DNA from: Rhodococcus sp. CH91 | GTDB taxonomy: Bacteria > Actinomycetota > Actinomycetes > Mycobacteriales > Mycobacteriaceae | Direction: 5' to 3' | Assembly: GCF_022554085.1 (NCBI RefSeq) | Contig: NZ_JAKFYR010000009.1 | Coordinates: forward strand, 124,001 to 188,000 | DNA: 64,000 nt | Shown here: piece after piece, positions 36,080-43,714 of the stretch | How the letters are laid out: each line of letters opens with the position of its first letter | How positions within the stretch are numbered: position 1 is the stretch's first letter | Position numbers and translations under genes: made by a program | Notes under the pieces: generated by a model | What the model saw: only the letters and a program-made list of their open reading frames with translations | Databases searched by the model: none | Told to the model about the DNA's origin: nothing

Positions 36080-36178
36080 TTACAGGACGGTCTCGATGAG
36101 CTGGGCGCTACCGGTCGAGAGCGTCTGCAGGACCGCGTCGAAGTTGGTGATGAAAGCGTTCAGAATCTCGGTCATCAT
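36080..36178 (-). CDS. 32-residue leaderless amphipathic peptide
   Basis: Small gene with a very strong ribosome site: GAGGAGGAAA directly before tandem ATG codons (36176-36178 and 36173-36175). The peptide begins MMTEILNAFITNFDAVLQTL and ends IETVL. It is acidic, helical in character and has no signal sequence, charged cluster or cysteine. Its size and lack of a leader recall the short PorA/PorH channel peptides of Corynebacteriales, but no homology can be claimed by eye. It has its own terminator and about 320 bp of upstream non-coding DNA, so it is an independent transcription unit. Function unknown. Confidence 0.6.
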   Translation of the reverse strand: MMTEILNAFITNFDAVLQTLSTGSAQLIETVL

Positions 36179-36497
36179 TTTCCTCCTCGTGTCGATTCGA
36201 TCCGGCCTGTGTGACCGAACCCCCCGGCTCTTTTCCGGGCGTGGAATGTGAGTACCACCGGCGCCGAGTATTAATCGTCTCGCGAAAGAAATTCGAGGAT
36301 CCCGTTCGGGACAGATGTATGCGGGTGCGCTCCGGGCTGTCGGGTGTCGAAAGCTACGGGCCCCGAATCGGGACGTCGGCGCGCTTCTCCCGAGGGAAAC
36401 CGGTGCTGCGAGGTACCACTTCGGCCCGCCCGGCCCGGGGCTCGTCACGAACGGATGAAGGCCTCGCGAGGCCTCCCGTACAACCTGTTCCAGCTTT
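36179..36497. other. Divergent intergenic region, peptide gene and MFS gene
   Basis: About 320 bp with no convincing gene. Toward the peptide gene there is a comparatively AT-rich segment (around 36265-36300, including ATTAAT) that may hold its promoter. Toward the MFS gene lies the TetR-type operator. Confidence 0.5.
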
Positions 36498-36521
36498 GTA
36501 ACCACTCGAATGAGTTGTTAC
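36498..36521. promoter_or_regulatory. Probable operator of the MFS/TetR operon
   Basis: GTAAC at 36498-36502 mirrors GTTAC at 36517-36521, and inner ACTC mirrors GAGT, giving an imperfect 24-bp inverted repeat 9 bp before the MFS ATG. The second gene of the operon encodes a TetR repressor, so autoregulation is likely. Confidence 0.65.
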
Positions 36522-36530
36522 GGTGGGGGC

Positions 36531-38057
36531 ATGGATCAGGAGACTCAGTCCGCCGCCCCACGCGCCGGCCGCCGCGAATGGTCGGCTCTGGGGGTACTGG
36601 TGCTGGTTGTGACATTGCTCGCTGTCGACGGCACCGTGCTGTACCTCGCGGTGCCGTCGCTCACCGCCGACATCGCACCCAGCGCCACACAACTGTTGTG
36701 GATCGGGGACATCTACTCGTTCGTCCTGGCGGGTCTGCTCATCACGATGGGCAATGTCGCCGACCGCATCGGCCGCAAACGTCTTCTGCTCATCGGTGCC
36801 GCGGCATTCGGGATCGCGTCGGCGATCGCGGCGTTCGCACCGAATGCCGAAACCCTCATCGCTGCCCGAGCACTGCTCGGTATCGCCGGTGCGACACTGA
36901 TGCCCTCGACGCTGTCGATCGTCCGGGCGATGTTCGCGGATGCGAAACAACGCACCACCGCCATCGCCGTGTGGTCCACCGGTGCGATGGCCGGCGCCGC
37001 GGTAGGCCCGCTCATCGGTGGTGTGCTGCTCGAGAACTTCTGGTGGGGCTCGGTTTTCCTGATCAATCTGCCCATCATGGTGCTGGTTCTGATCGCCGGT
37101 CCGATCCTGATCCCCGAATCCCACGGCGACACGTCCACGCGCATCGACCTGTGGTCGTCGTTGCTGTCGATCCTGGCGATCGTCCCGGTGGTGTTCGCGG
37201 TCAAGCACTGGGTCGGTAGCGGCTGGGACGCCGGTGTCCCGGTGGCCGCGGCGATCGGTGTGGTCGCCGGCGTGATCTTCGTCCGCCGTCAACTCCGGCT
37301 GGCGCATCCGCTGCTCGACATCACGCTGTTCCGGGTCCCTGCGTTCTCGGGTGCGGTCGTCGCCAACGGCCTGGCGATCTTCGCCTTCGTCGGTCTGCTG
37401 TACTTCTTCTCGCAGTACCTGCAACTCGTGCGTGAGTACGGACCGTTGAAGGCCGGATTAGCCGAGCTACCGACCACCCTGGCCTCGATGGTGGTCATCG
37501 CCTTCGTCGGTGTCCTCTCGACGCGACTCGGTGCCGGACGCGCGATCGCCCTCGGCCTGGCAGTCGGTGCGATCGGATTGGTCGGGATCGGGCTGACCGC
37601 CTTCCAGTCCGCCTATTGGGGACTGGGCATCGCGCTGGTCGTGATCGGCCTGGGAACCGGTGTCGCGATGACCCTGTCGACCGACGCGGTGGTGTCGGCG
37701 GTGCCCAAGCAGCGAGCCGGTGCCGCATCCGCGATCGCGGAGACCGCCTACGAACTCGGCGTGGCACTGGGCATCGCGGTCCTCGGTTCGATCCACCTCG
37801 CGATGTACCGATCGCATCTGGACCTGCCGGCAGGGACCGATCCCTCCGAGGCGGCAGCAGCGCAGGCCTCGCTCGCCGTGACGGTCGAGACCGCCACAGA
37901 CCCGGTGGTCGTCGAGCACGCCCAGACCGCCTTCGCCACTGCGGTGCAGACCACCTCCTACATCGCAGCGGCGATCCTCGTGGTCTCGGCGGTGGTGGCC
38001 TGGCGGGTCATCCCGTCGTCGAGGACGATCGAGGTGAGTACTCGTGGAGCGCACTGA
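36531..38057 (+). CDS. MFS drug-efflux transporter (14-TM, QacA/EmrB type)
   Basis: Inner-membrane exporter, 508 aa, about 14 helices. DHA2 hallmarks: LAVDGTVLYLAVPSL in helix 1 (acidic residue of motif D1), motif A NVADRIGRKRLLL and motif C GAMAGAAVGPLIGG. Cationic or lipophilic drugs are usual substrates of this type. ATG at 36531. Its last 14 bp overlap the start of a TetR regulator gene, and a palindrome precedes it, so expression is probably repressed until the TetR ligand appears. Whether the ligand is a steroid or an antibiotic is unknown. Confidence 0.87.
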   Translation: MDQETQSAAPRAGRREWSALGVLVLVVTLLAVDGTVLYLAVPSLTADIAPSATQLLWIGDIYSFVLAGLLITMGNVADRIGRKRLLLIGAAAFGIASAIAAFAPNAETLIAARALLGIAGATLMPSTLSIVRAMFADAKQRTTAIAVWSTGAMAGAAVGPLIGGVLLENFWWGSVFLINLPIMVLVLIAGPILIPESHGDTSTRIDLWSSLLSILAIVPVVFAVKHWVGSGWDAGVPVAAAIGVVAGVIFVRRQLRLAHPLLDITLFRVPAFSGAVVANGLAIFAFVGLLYFFSQYLQLVREYGPLKAGLAELPTTLASMVVIAFVGVLSTRLGAGRAIALGLAVGAIGLVGIGLTAFQSAYWGLGIALVVIGLGTGVAMTLSTDAVVSAVPKQRAGAASAIAETAYELGVALGIAVLGSIHLAMYRSHLDLPAGTDPSEAAAAQASLAVTVETATDPVVVEHAQTAFATAVQTTSYIAAAILVVSAVVAWRVIPSSRTIEVSTRGAH

Positions 38058-38610
38058 GCAGGCCGTCACCAGAGACAAGGAACGCACCCGCCGGGCGATC
38101 CTCGACGCCGCGGAGAAGATGTTCTCCGAACACGGTTCCAAAGCCAGCCTCGCCGAGATCGCGAAGGCGGCAGGGGTCACCCAGAGCGGACTTCGGCACC
38201 ACTTTCCCACTCGGGAGGCGCTGCTCTACGGAGTGGTCGAACACAGCATCGCGCGGACGTGGGCCGAGGTCCACGCGTGTGTCGATCTCTCCGAGAACAG
38301 GCCGGGAAAGCTGCTGCGCGGCTACGTCCGGGCACTGACCGGCGACAGTGAGTACTTCGCGAACGTTCTCGACCCCACCGGGCTCAGCGCCGCGCTCGGC
38401 AACCTGCCCGGGATCGAGGAACTGTTCGCACGTGATGCCGAGAAATTGCAGGCGGCCCTCGCCGCCGACGGCCTACCCTATGCACGTGCGCTGGTCATCC
38501 AACACGCGGCGGAAGGACTGGCGGTCGCCCGCTCGAGCCCCTATCTCACCGACGAGGCGCTGGCGCAGGCGCGAGCAGAACTGCTCGCGATGACCGAAGT
38601 GGAGGCGTAG
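38044..38610 (+). CDS. TetR-family regulator of the MFS gene
   Basis: A 188-aa repressor. HTH at about residues 28-50 (ASLAEIAKAAGVTQSGLRHHF), preceded by the usual helix RRAILDAAEKMFSEHG, with a variable ligand-binding C-terminal domain. GTG at 38044 overlaps the transporter gene by 14 bp. It presumably binds the inverted repeat at 36498-36521 and represses its own operon. The inducer is not predictable. Confidence 0.87.
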   Translation: MERTEQAVTRDKERTRRAILDAAEKMFSEHGSKASLAEIAKAAGVTQSGLRHHFPTREALLYGVVEHSIARTWAEVHACVDLSENRPGKLLRGYVRALTGDSEYFANVLDPTGLSAALGNLPGIEELFARDAEKLQAALAADGLPYARALVIQHAAEGLAVARSSPYLTDEALAQARAELLAMTEVEA

Positions 38611-38769
38611 AGCCGCGCGGTCTGCCGGGAGTGCGGTTCGGACGGGTGTGTCGCCTTGCCGAGCCGGGCCGGGCCGATGAGTTCGTGCCGCGATAGCGGT
38701 CTCTATCGACGACCATCACGAGGCCGCTCTCCGGAAGCGGCGGCATCGGGAACCGGACGGGAGCAGAGG

Positions 38770-39348
38770 ATGGGCAAGGTCGCCTGGGGATTCACGTGCT
38801 CGATCGACGGCTTCATCGCCGGACCCGGTCACGACATGAGTTGGATGTCCGCCGCGGAACCGCTGGCCGAGGGCACCACGGAGCGCATGGCGGGAGACGT
38901 CGCAGTGATCATCTCAGGCCGGGCCGGTTACGACGCGGCCCGGGCACAGAAGGGGGAGCGGGACGAGACGACGTCCGAGGCGTACGGAGGTGCCTGGTCG
39001 GGGACCGAGTTCATCCTGACCCATCGTCCGGAAGAACTCGCCGACGACCCGGCCGTCGTCCCGATGAACTGCGATGTGGTCGAGGCGATCCGTCGCGCTC
39101 GTGACATCGCGGGTGACCGGGATGTGCAGATCATCAGCGCCGATATCGCCCGGCAGGCACTCGAACACGATCTCATCGACGAACTGCAGGTTTTCGTGGC
39201 GCCGGTGTTCCTCGGTGACGGTGTTCGCATCTTCGATGTTCCGGGCGGTCGCCGGATCGACTGGGAACTGGTCGACATCTACGAGGACAGCCCGCGGAGT
39301 TTCGGCCGGACCTACCGGCCGAAAGGACGACGATTGTCCGAGTCGTAG
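38770..39348 (+). CDS. RibD C-terminal/dihydrofolate-reductase-like protein
   Basis: A 192-aa protein of the RibD C-terminal (DHFR-like) fold, probably an NADPH-dependent reductase of unknown substrate. It shows the family start KVAWGFTCSIDGFIAGPGHD and the ending DELQVFVAPVFLGDGVRIFD. ATG at 38770 follows GAGCAGAGG; the open frame extends upstream but those codons are Arg-rich and unlike the family. Monocistronic by position; its stop lies 16 bp from the convergent LapA-domain gene. Confidence 0.8.
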   Translation: MGKVAWGFTCSIDGFIAGPGHDMSWMSAAEPLAEGTTERMAGDVAVIISGRAGYDAARAQKGERDETTSEAYGGAWSGTEFILTHRPEELADDPAVVPMNCDVVEAIRRARDIAGDRDVQIISADIARQALEHDLIDELQVFVAPVFLGDGVRIFDVPGGRRIDWELVDIYEDSPRSFGRTYRPKGRRLSES

Positions 39349-39364
39349 GACGCGACCGGAGTCG

Positions 39365-39790
39365 TCAGGGGCGGCCTCGCGACGTGGTGCCGAGTGTGCG
39401 TTGTCTGTTGGCGGCGTGTCGGAGCTGCAGGATCCGCAGACCCCCGGACAAGCCGACGATCACCGCGCCGGCGATCGCGGCGAACAGCAGTGCCACACCC
39501 AGCGGCAGCGAGAAGTCCCACGCGAACAGTTCGAGGGTGACACTGTCGAGGTTCTGCAGAATGAACACCAGCAGCAACAGCAGAACGAGTATTCCGATCA
39601 CCAGGGCGGTCCAGAGCGCACCCGTGCGAGTGCGCTTGATGCCCTTGCCGCGGGCGAGATCGGGATGCAGGTCGGCGGTAGCGTCCGGATCCGGCGTCGC
39701 ACCGGAGGGGGGTACGGGGCTGCTGCCGCGCCGTGATGGTGACGAGAAGTCGGGGTTCGGGTCGTCCGGGCCCCTCGAGGTAGTCGACAT
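39365..39790 (-). CDS. LapA/DUF1049-domain membrane protein
   Basis: A 141-aa protein with a Pro/Ser-rich cytoplasmic N-terminus (about residues 1-48), two membrane helices (about 52-78 ALWTALVIGILVLLLLLVF and 88-112) and a basic tail. The hairpin with QNLDSVTLELFAWDFSLPLG between the helices is the DUF1049/LapA signature. In Gram-negatives the related proteins take part in lipopolysaccharide assembly; the role in actinobacteria is unknown. ATG at 39788-39790 is chosen because the family N-terminus is short. Confidence 0.8.
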   Translation of the reverse strand: MSTTSRGPDDPNPDFSSPSRRGSSPVPPSGATPDPDATADLHPDLARGKGIKRTRTGALWTALVIGILVLLLLLVFILQNLDSVTLELFAWDFSLPLGVALLFAAIAGAVIVGLSGGLRILQLRHAANRQRTLGTTSRGRP

Positions 39791-39839
39791 GTTCGGTCGA
39801 GTACCCACACTTCATTCCCGCTATCCCGATCCCGGGCGG

Positions 39840-40358
39840 CTACCGCCCGTCGAGTCCGAACGCTCCGCGGTAGAAGACCATCGGGCTCTCGTCCCCCAGG
39901 CACTCGAGTTCGGCGACGCGACCGATGACGACATCGTGGTCACCGGCGACGTGAACGTCCTCGACCGAGGCGTGCACCCGCATGAGAACGCCCGGCAGCG
40001 ACGGAGTGCCCCAGCGGGAGAGTTCCCAGTCGAGACCGTCGAACTTGAGGCCCCGGCTGGACCCGAAGCGCGAGCACAGGTCGGTCTGCTCCGCGCCGAG
40101 GACGTTGACGGTGAACCAGCCGGCGCGGCGCAGGCGCGGCCAGGCGCGTCCGCGGTGATCCGCGCAGAACAACACGAGGGGCGGTTCGAGCGACACCGAC
40201 GCGAACGACTGGCACGCGAAGCCGGTGGGCCCGTCGTCGTCGAGGCCGGTCACGACAGTGACGCCACTGGCGAAGCGGCCCATGGCGCGGCGCATCTCGT
40301 CCGGGCTGGGCAGGTCGACATCGAGCACGGCTTCGTGGGTCGGTATCCGGGTCTGCAT
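39840..40358 (-). CDS. HsaB-like flavin reductase
   Basis: A 172-aa flavin:NADH reductase of the HpaC/HsaB group, which supplies reduced flavin to HsaA-type monooxygenases. Recognisable blocks: MRRAMGRFASGVTVVTGLDD, GFACQSFASVSLEPPLVLFC, the GDHDVVIGRV segment and FYRGAFG at the C-terminus, all as in M. tuberculosis HsaB. It lies about 7 kb from the two HsaA-like genes and diverges from a KstR-like regulator gene across 290 bp. It is the only HsaB-like gene in the window and so the probable partner of the local oxygenases. Confidence 0.85.
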   Translation of the reverse strand: MQTRIPTHEAVLDVDLPSPDEMRRAMGRFASGVTVVTGLDDDGPTGFACQSFASVSLEPPLVLFCADHRGRAWPRLRRAGWFTVNVLGAEQTDLCSRFGSSRGLKFDGLDWELSRWGTPSLPGVLMRVHASVEDVHVAGDHDVVIGRVAELECLGDESPMVFYRGAFGLDGR

Positions 40359-40648
40359 ATGCCTCACTCCGATTCGCTCTGGTCGCTGCCTGCGGCGACG
40401 TCCTTCGAATCGAGCGTATGGGTGACGCGCGACACCCCCGGAACGGATTCTCGCTGAGTGGACTTCCGGCCGGAACTTCGCGATCGGGCGATGTTCCGAG
40501 GTCGTGGTCCCACCTTGCGGGACGAGGATCGGCCCTTCGGTGAGTGCCCGGATCGTCCCGCCGGACCGCGCAGAATCTACGATGCAGACGATCTGCCCGT
40601 CGGGCACGGTGCAGAATCGACGGGCTCGCATCGTGGAAAGGGGGGCCG

Positions 40649-41272
40649 GTGCCCAGAATCGGTAAGGCGCGGGACGGAGCCGAGCCGACGTCGGACGATC
40701 AGCGGCAGCGACAGGTCCGGATCCTCGACGCCGCAGCGAGGCTGGGATCCGAGCACGAGCTGGCACGCGTGCAGATGACCGAGGTGGCGAAAAGCGCGGG
40801 AGTGGCCATCGGCACCCTGTACCGGTACTTCCCGTCGAAGACGCATCTGTTCGTGGCGGTACTGCTCCATCGTCTGGAGCTGGGCGCCTCGCGGCTCCCC
40901 GCGCGGAAACCGGAGATGAGTGCGCGGGATGCGATCACGGAAGTGCTGATCGAGATGACCAGGCGATTCGTCGATCGGCCGCTCCTGGCGTCCGCCATGC
41001 TGTTGTCCAACAGCACTGCCCCGGCGGCCGTGGTGCCGGACTCCGAAGAGGTGAGGCGGACGTTCCATCGGATCCTGTTCGACAAGGCGGGCCTCGACGA
41101 TCCGACCGAACAGGACCGGAATGCCGTGCGGCTGCTGTCGATGATGTGGTCCGGGCTGCTGGTGGCGTACCTCAACGGGGCGGCGACTCTCGAGGAGACG
41201 GAGGCAGATCTGCGCAGCAGTTGCGAGCTGCTGCTCGTCCACCTCGAGGAGCGGACGGCCGAAACGACGTGA
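40649..41272 (+). CDS. KstR-like TetR-family regulator
   Basis: A 207-aa TetR repressor. The HTH region VQMTEVAKSAGVAIGTLYRY closely follows KstR (VQMRAVADRADVAVGTLYRY), with the same RYFPSK continuation; the C-terminal domain is less similar. KstR controls cholesterol genes and responds to 3-oxo-cholestenoyl-CoA. GTG at 40649 is taken as the start after GGAAAGGGGG. It could be KstR itself or a paralogue for the accessory block; the adjacent HsaB-like gene favours a steroid role. No clear KstR box lies in the 290-bp divergent gap. Confidence 0.8.
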   Translation: MPRIGKARDGAEPTSDDQRQRQVRILDAAARLGSEHELARVQMTEVAKSAGVAIGTLYRYFPSKTHLFVAVLLHRLELGASRLPARKPEMSARDAITEVLIEMTRRFVDRPLLASAMLLSNSTAPAAVVPDSEEVRRTFHRILFDKAGLDDPTEQDRNAVRLLSMMWSGLLVAYLNGAATLEETEADLRSSCELLLVHLEERTAETT

Positions 41273-41310
41273 GTCCCTCCCCGCCGTGGGCGGGAAGGGA
41301 CTCACGTCGT
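41264..41310. terminator. Bidirectional terminator, KstR-like gene and fadE28
   Basis: Perfect 15-bp arms ACGACGTGAGTCCCT (41264-41278) and its complement (41296-41310), with a nested CCCGCC/GGCGGG stem. The regulator's stop codon lies inside the left arm; the leftward fadE gene ends 11 bp beyond the right arm. Confidence 0.92.
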
Positions 41311-41320
41311 GGTCGACCGA

Positions 41321-42451
41321 TTATTCGGCAGCCCCGATCAGGGGCGCGGTCTCGAGCACGTCGCCGAGCGCGGCTGCGGTGGCATCCGCGCCGCCGAGGG
41401 TGAAGGCGATCTGACGTCCCCACAGGAAGTAGCGGTGGATCGGATAGTCGATGTCGGCACCGATGCCACCGTGCAGGTGCTGGGCGGTGAGCCCGACGCG
41501 GATACCGGCGCGGGACGCCCACCACTTCGCGACCAGCGCGGCCGACGCGGCCTCGTCCTCGCGATCCGAATCGACGAGCCATGCCGCGCGCCGCATCGTG
41601 AGGCGGATCGCCTCGGTGTCGAGGTAGGCATCCGCGGCACGCAGGGCGACACCCTGATTGGTGGACAGCGGGCGACCGAACTGCACGCGCTCGGAGGTGT
41701 AGAGAGCGGTGGCGCGCAGCGCTTCCTCACACACACCGAGCTGGAGTGCTGCGAGGGCGATGCGGATCCGCAGCCGCGCCCACGCGGCGATCTCGGCGCC
41801 GTCACCGGGCAGGACATCCTCGGCACCGACGTGCACATCCTCGAACCGGAGGGCTGCGTCCGCGCCGCGGCCCGTGACGGCCAGCGGGGTGACGGTCACG
41901 CCGGTCGCATCCGCCGGGGCGATCACCACGGCGATCGAATCGTCCTCGCAGCGCACCGGGACGACGACGCCCGCCGCGGCCGGAGCCCACGGGACGGACG
42001 GAATCTCACCGGTGACGACGAGATCGTCGCCCTTGCGGATCGCGGTCAGGACCGGGCTCGCCCCGGGAGCGTCGTCGAACGCTCCGACGAGAACGACCGA
42101 ACCGTCGACCATGCCCGGAAGGTATCGCGCGGTCTGCGCGGAGGTACCGAACTGCGCGATCGGCATCGCGGCACCGGCGACCACGGCCCACACCGGCACG
42201 GGAGCGACCCGGCGACCCTGCTGCTGCAGCACGGTCGTCAGACCGAGCATGCCCATACCGGCGCCACCCGCAGACTCCGGCAACGCCAGACCGATCAGGC
42301 CGGAGTCGGCGAGGGACTGCCACAGGGTGGCGTCGAAGCCACCCTCGGTCCGCTCCACCTCGACCACCCGCTCGACCTTGGCGAGGGAACCGAAGACCTG
42401 CGAGGCGAGGTCCTCGACCGCGACCAGATCGTCATCGAGTTCGAATTCCAT
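41321..42451 (-). CDS. fadE28: Acyl-CoA dehydrogenase, ChsE1/FadE28-like subunit
   Basis: A 376-aa acyl-CoA dehydrogenase subunit that pairs with the upstream 405-aa partner. In M. tuberculosis, FadE28-FadE29 (ChsE1-ChsE2) is a heterotetramer that dehydrogenates the three-carbon side-chain CoA ester of the steroid. Features: LADSGLIGLALPESAGGAGM, RVQFGRPLSTNQGVALRAAD and AQHLHGGIGADIDYPIHRYF (FAD-domain helix). The start follows 1 bp after the partner's stop. Assignment to FadE28 rests on position beside ltp2/chsH1 and on pairing; other heteromeric FadE pairs such as FadE26/27 look similar. Confidence 0.78.
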   Translation of the reverse strand: MEFELDDDLVAVEDLASQVFGSLAKVERVVEVERTEGGFDATLWQSLADSGLIGLALPESAGGAGMGMLGLTTVLQQQGRRVAPVPVWAVVAGAAMPIAQFGTSAQTARYLPGMVDGSVVLVGAFDDAPGASPVLTAIRKGDDLVVTGEIPSVPWAPAAAGVVVPVRCEDDSIAVVIAPADATGVTVTPLAVTGRGADAALRFEDVHVGAEDVLPGDGAEIAAWARLRIRIALAALQLGVCEEALRATALYTSERVQFGRPLSTNQGVALRAADAYLDTEAIRLTMRRAAWLVDSDREDEAASAALVAKWWASRAGIRVGLTAQHLHGGIGADIDYPIHRYFLWGRQIAFTLGGADATAAALGDVLETAPLIGAAE

Positions 42452-42452
42452 G

Positions 42453-43670
42453 TCAGCTCCTCTCGGCCGGCGTCTTGGCCGACGGCTCGGGACGGCGACG
42501 TGCGCCGAGGGTCATTCCGAGGGTCTTCGCGGCCACGATCTCGCGCAGGACCTCGTTGGTGCCGCCACCGAAGGTGTTGTTCTGGGCTCGGCGCGCGAGT
42601 GCTTCCACGCGACCTTCGATCACCGCGCCGGGGCTGCCGGGACGCAGGAGCCCCTTGGCGCCGAGAACTTCCTGCAGCATGCCGTAGGCGGCGACCACGC
42701 CTTCGGTGCCGAAGATCTTCGCCGCGGCGGAGTCACCGCCTCCGAGGGTATTGGCGGCGATGTCCGCCACCAGACGCAGGTTGACGAGGTCGGTCGCGGC
42801 CAGCAGCGCGTAGACCTCGGCGAGAGTCTTGCGCACCCACGGCACGTCGAACACGACGCCGGGACCGAACGGTTCCTGCTTCGCCCAGGCGAGCACTTCG
42901 GCGTACATCTCGTTGGCGATGCCCCCGCGCGCGGCCAGCGCGACGCGTTCGTGGTTGAGCTGGCTCGTGATGAGGGTCCAGCCGCCGTTGAGTTCGCCGA
43001 CGACGTTGCTCACCGGGACCCGGATGTTCTCGTAGTAGGTCACTGCGGTGCTGATGCCGCCGACCGTCTGGATCTCGGTGGCCGAGAATCCGGGAGACGA
43101 GGTGGGGACCAGCACGACCGAGATGCCCTTGTGGCGGGGGGCGTCCGGATCGGTGCGGACCGCGAGCCAGATCCAGTCGGCGAAGATGGCGGAGGAGGTG
43201 AACAGCTTGTTGCCGTCGATCACGAGTTCGTCGCCCTCGAGGCGCGCCCGGGTCTGGAGCGCTGCGAGGTCGGTGCCGGCACCGGGTTCGGTGTATCCGA
43301 TCGCGAACTTCAGCTCACCGGTCAGGATCTTGGGAAGGAAGTAGTCCTTCTGTTCCTGCGTGCCGTACTTCATCAGTGCCGGGGCCACGGTGTTGAGCGT
43401 GACCAGCGAGACCGGTGCGCCGGCGCGGATCGTCTCGTCGTAGAAGACGTACAGCGCCTCGGGGTCCTCCCCGCGTCCGCCGTACTCTTCGGGCCAGCCC
43501 AGGCCGAGCCAGCCGTCGGTGCCCATCTGGCGGTAGATCTTGTCGAAGACCGGGCCGCCCTCGGTCTGGTCGACGAGGGCGCGACGATCCTCGTCGTTGA
43601 TGATGCGGGCGAAGTACTCCCGCAGTTCGGTGCGCAGCCGCCGTGACTTTTCGGACAGCTCGGGGTGCAT
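42453..43670 (-). CDS. fadE29: Acyl-CoA dehydrogenase, ChsE2/FadE29-like subunit
   Basis: A 405-aa acyl-CoA dehydrogenase subunit with ELREYFARIINDEDRR at the N-terminus and blocks GWLGLGWPEEYGG, AIGYTEPGAGTDLAALQTRA (FAD/substrate) and LTFGGG-type ending NNTFGGGTNEVLREIVA. It acts with the smaller subunit encoded downstream on 3-oxo-4-pregnene-20-carboxyl-CoA. AGGAGACCTC precedes the ATG. Its sequence also resembles FadE26, so the name depends on context: it follows ltp2 by 44 bp and lies with chsH1. Confidence 0.78.
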   Translation of the reverse strand: MHPELSEKSRRLRTELREYFARIINDEDRRALVDQTEGGPVFDKIYRQMGTDGWLGLGWPEEYGGRGEDPEALYVFYDETIRAGAPVSLVTLNTVAPALMKYGTQEQKDYFLPKILTGELKFAIGYTEPGAGTDLAALQTRARLEGDELVIDGNKLFTSSAIFADWIWLAVRTDPDAPRHKGISVVLVPTSSPGFSATEIQTVGGISTAVTYYENIRVPVSNVVGELNGGWTLITSQLNHERVALAARGGIANEMYAEVLAWAKQEPFGPGVVFDVPWVRKTLAEVYALLAATDLVNLRLVADIAANTLGGGDSAAAKIFGTEGVVAAYGMLQEVLGAKGLLRPGSPGAVIEGRVEALARRAQNNTFGGGTNEVLREIVAAKTLGMTLGARRRPEPSAKTPAERS

Positions 43671-43714
43671 GAGGTCTCCTGAGAATTATTCGGAGGACTG
43701 GGATTCGGCAGGGT

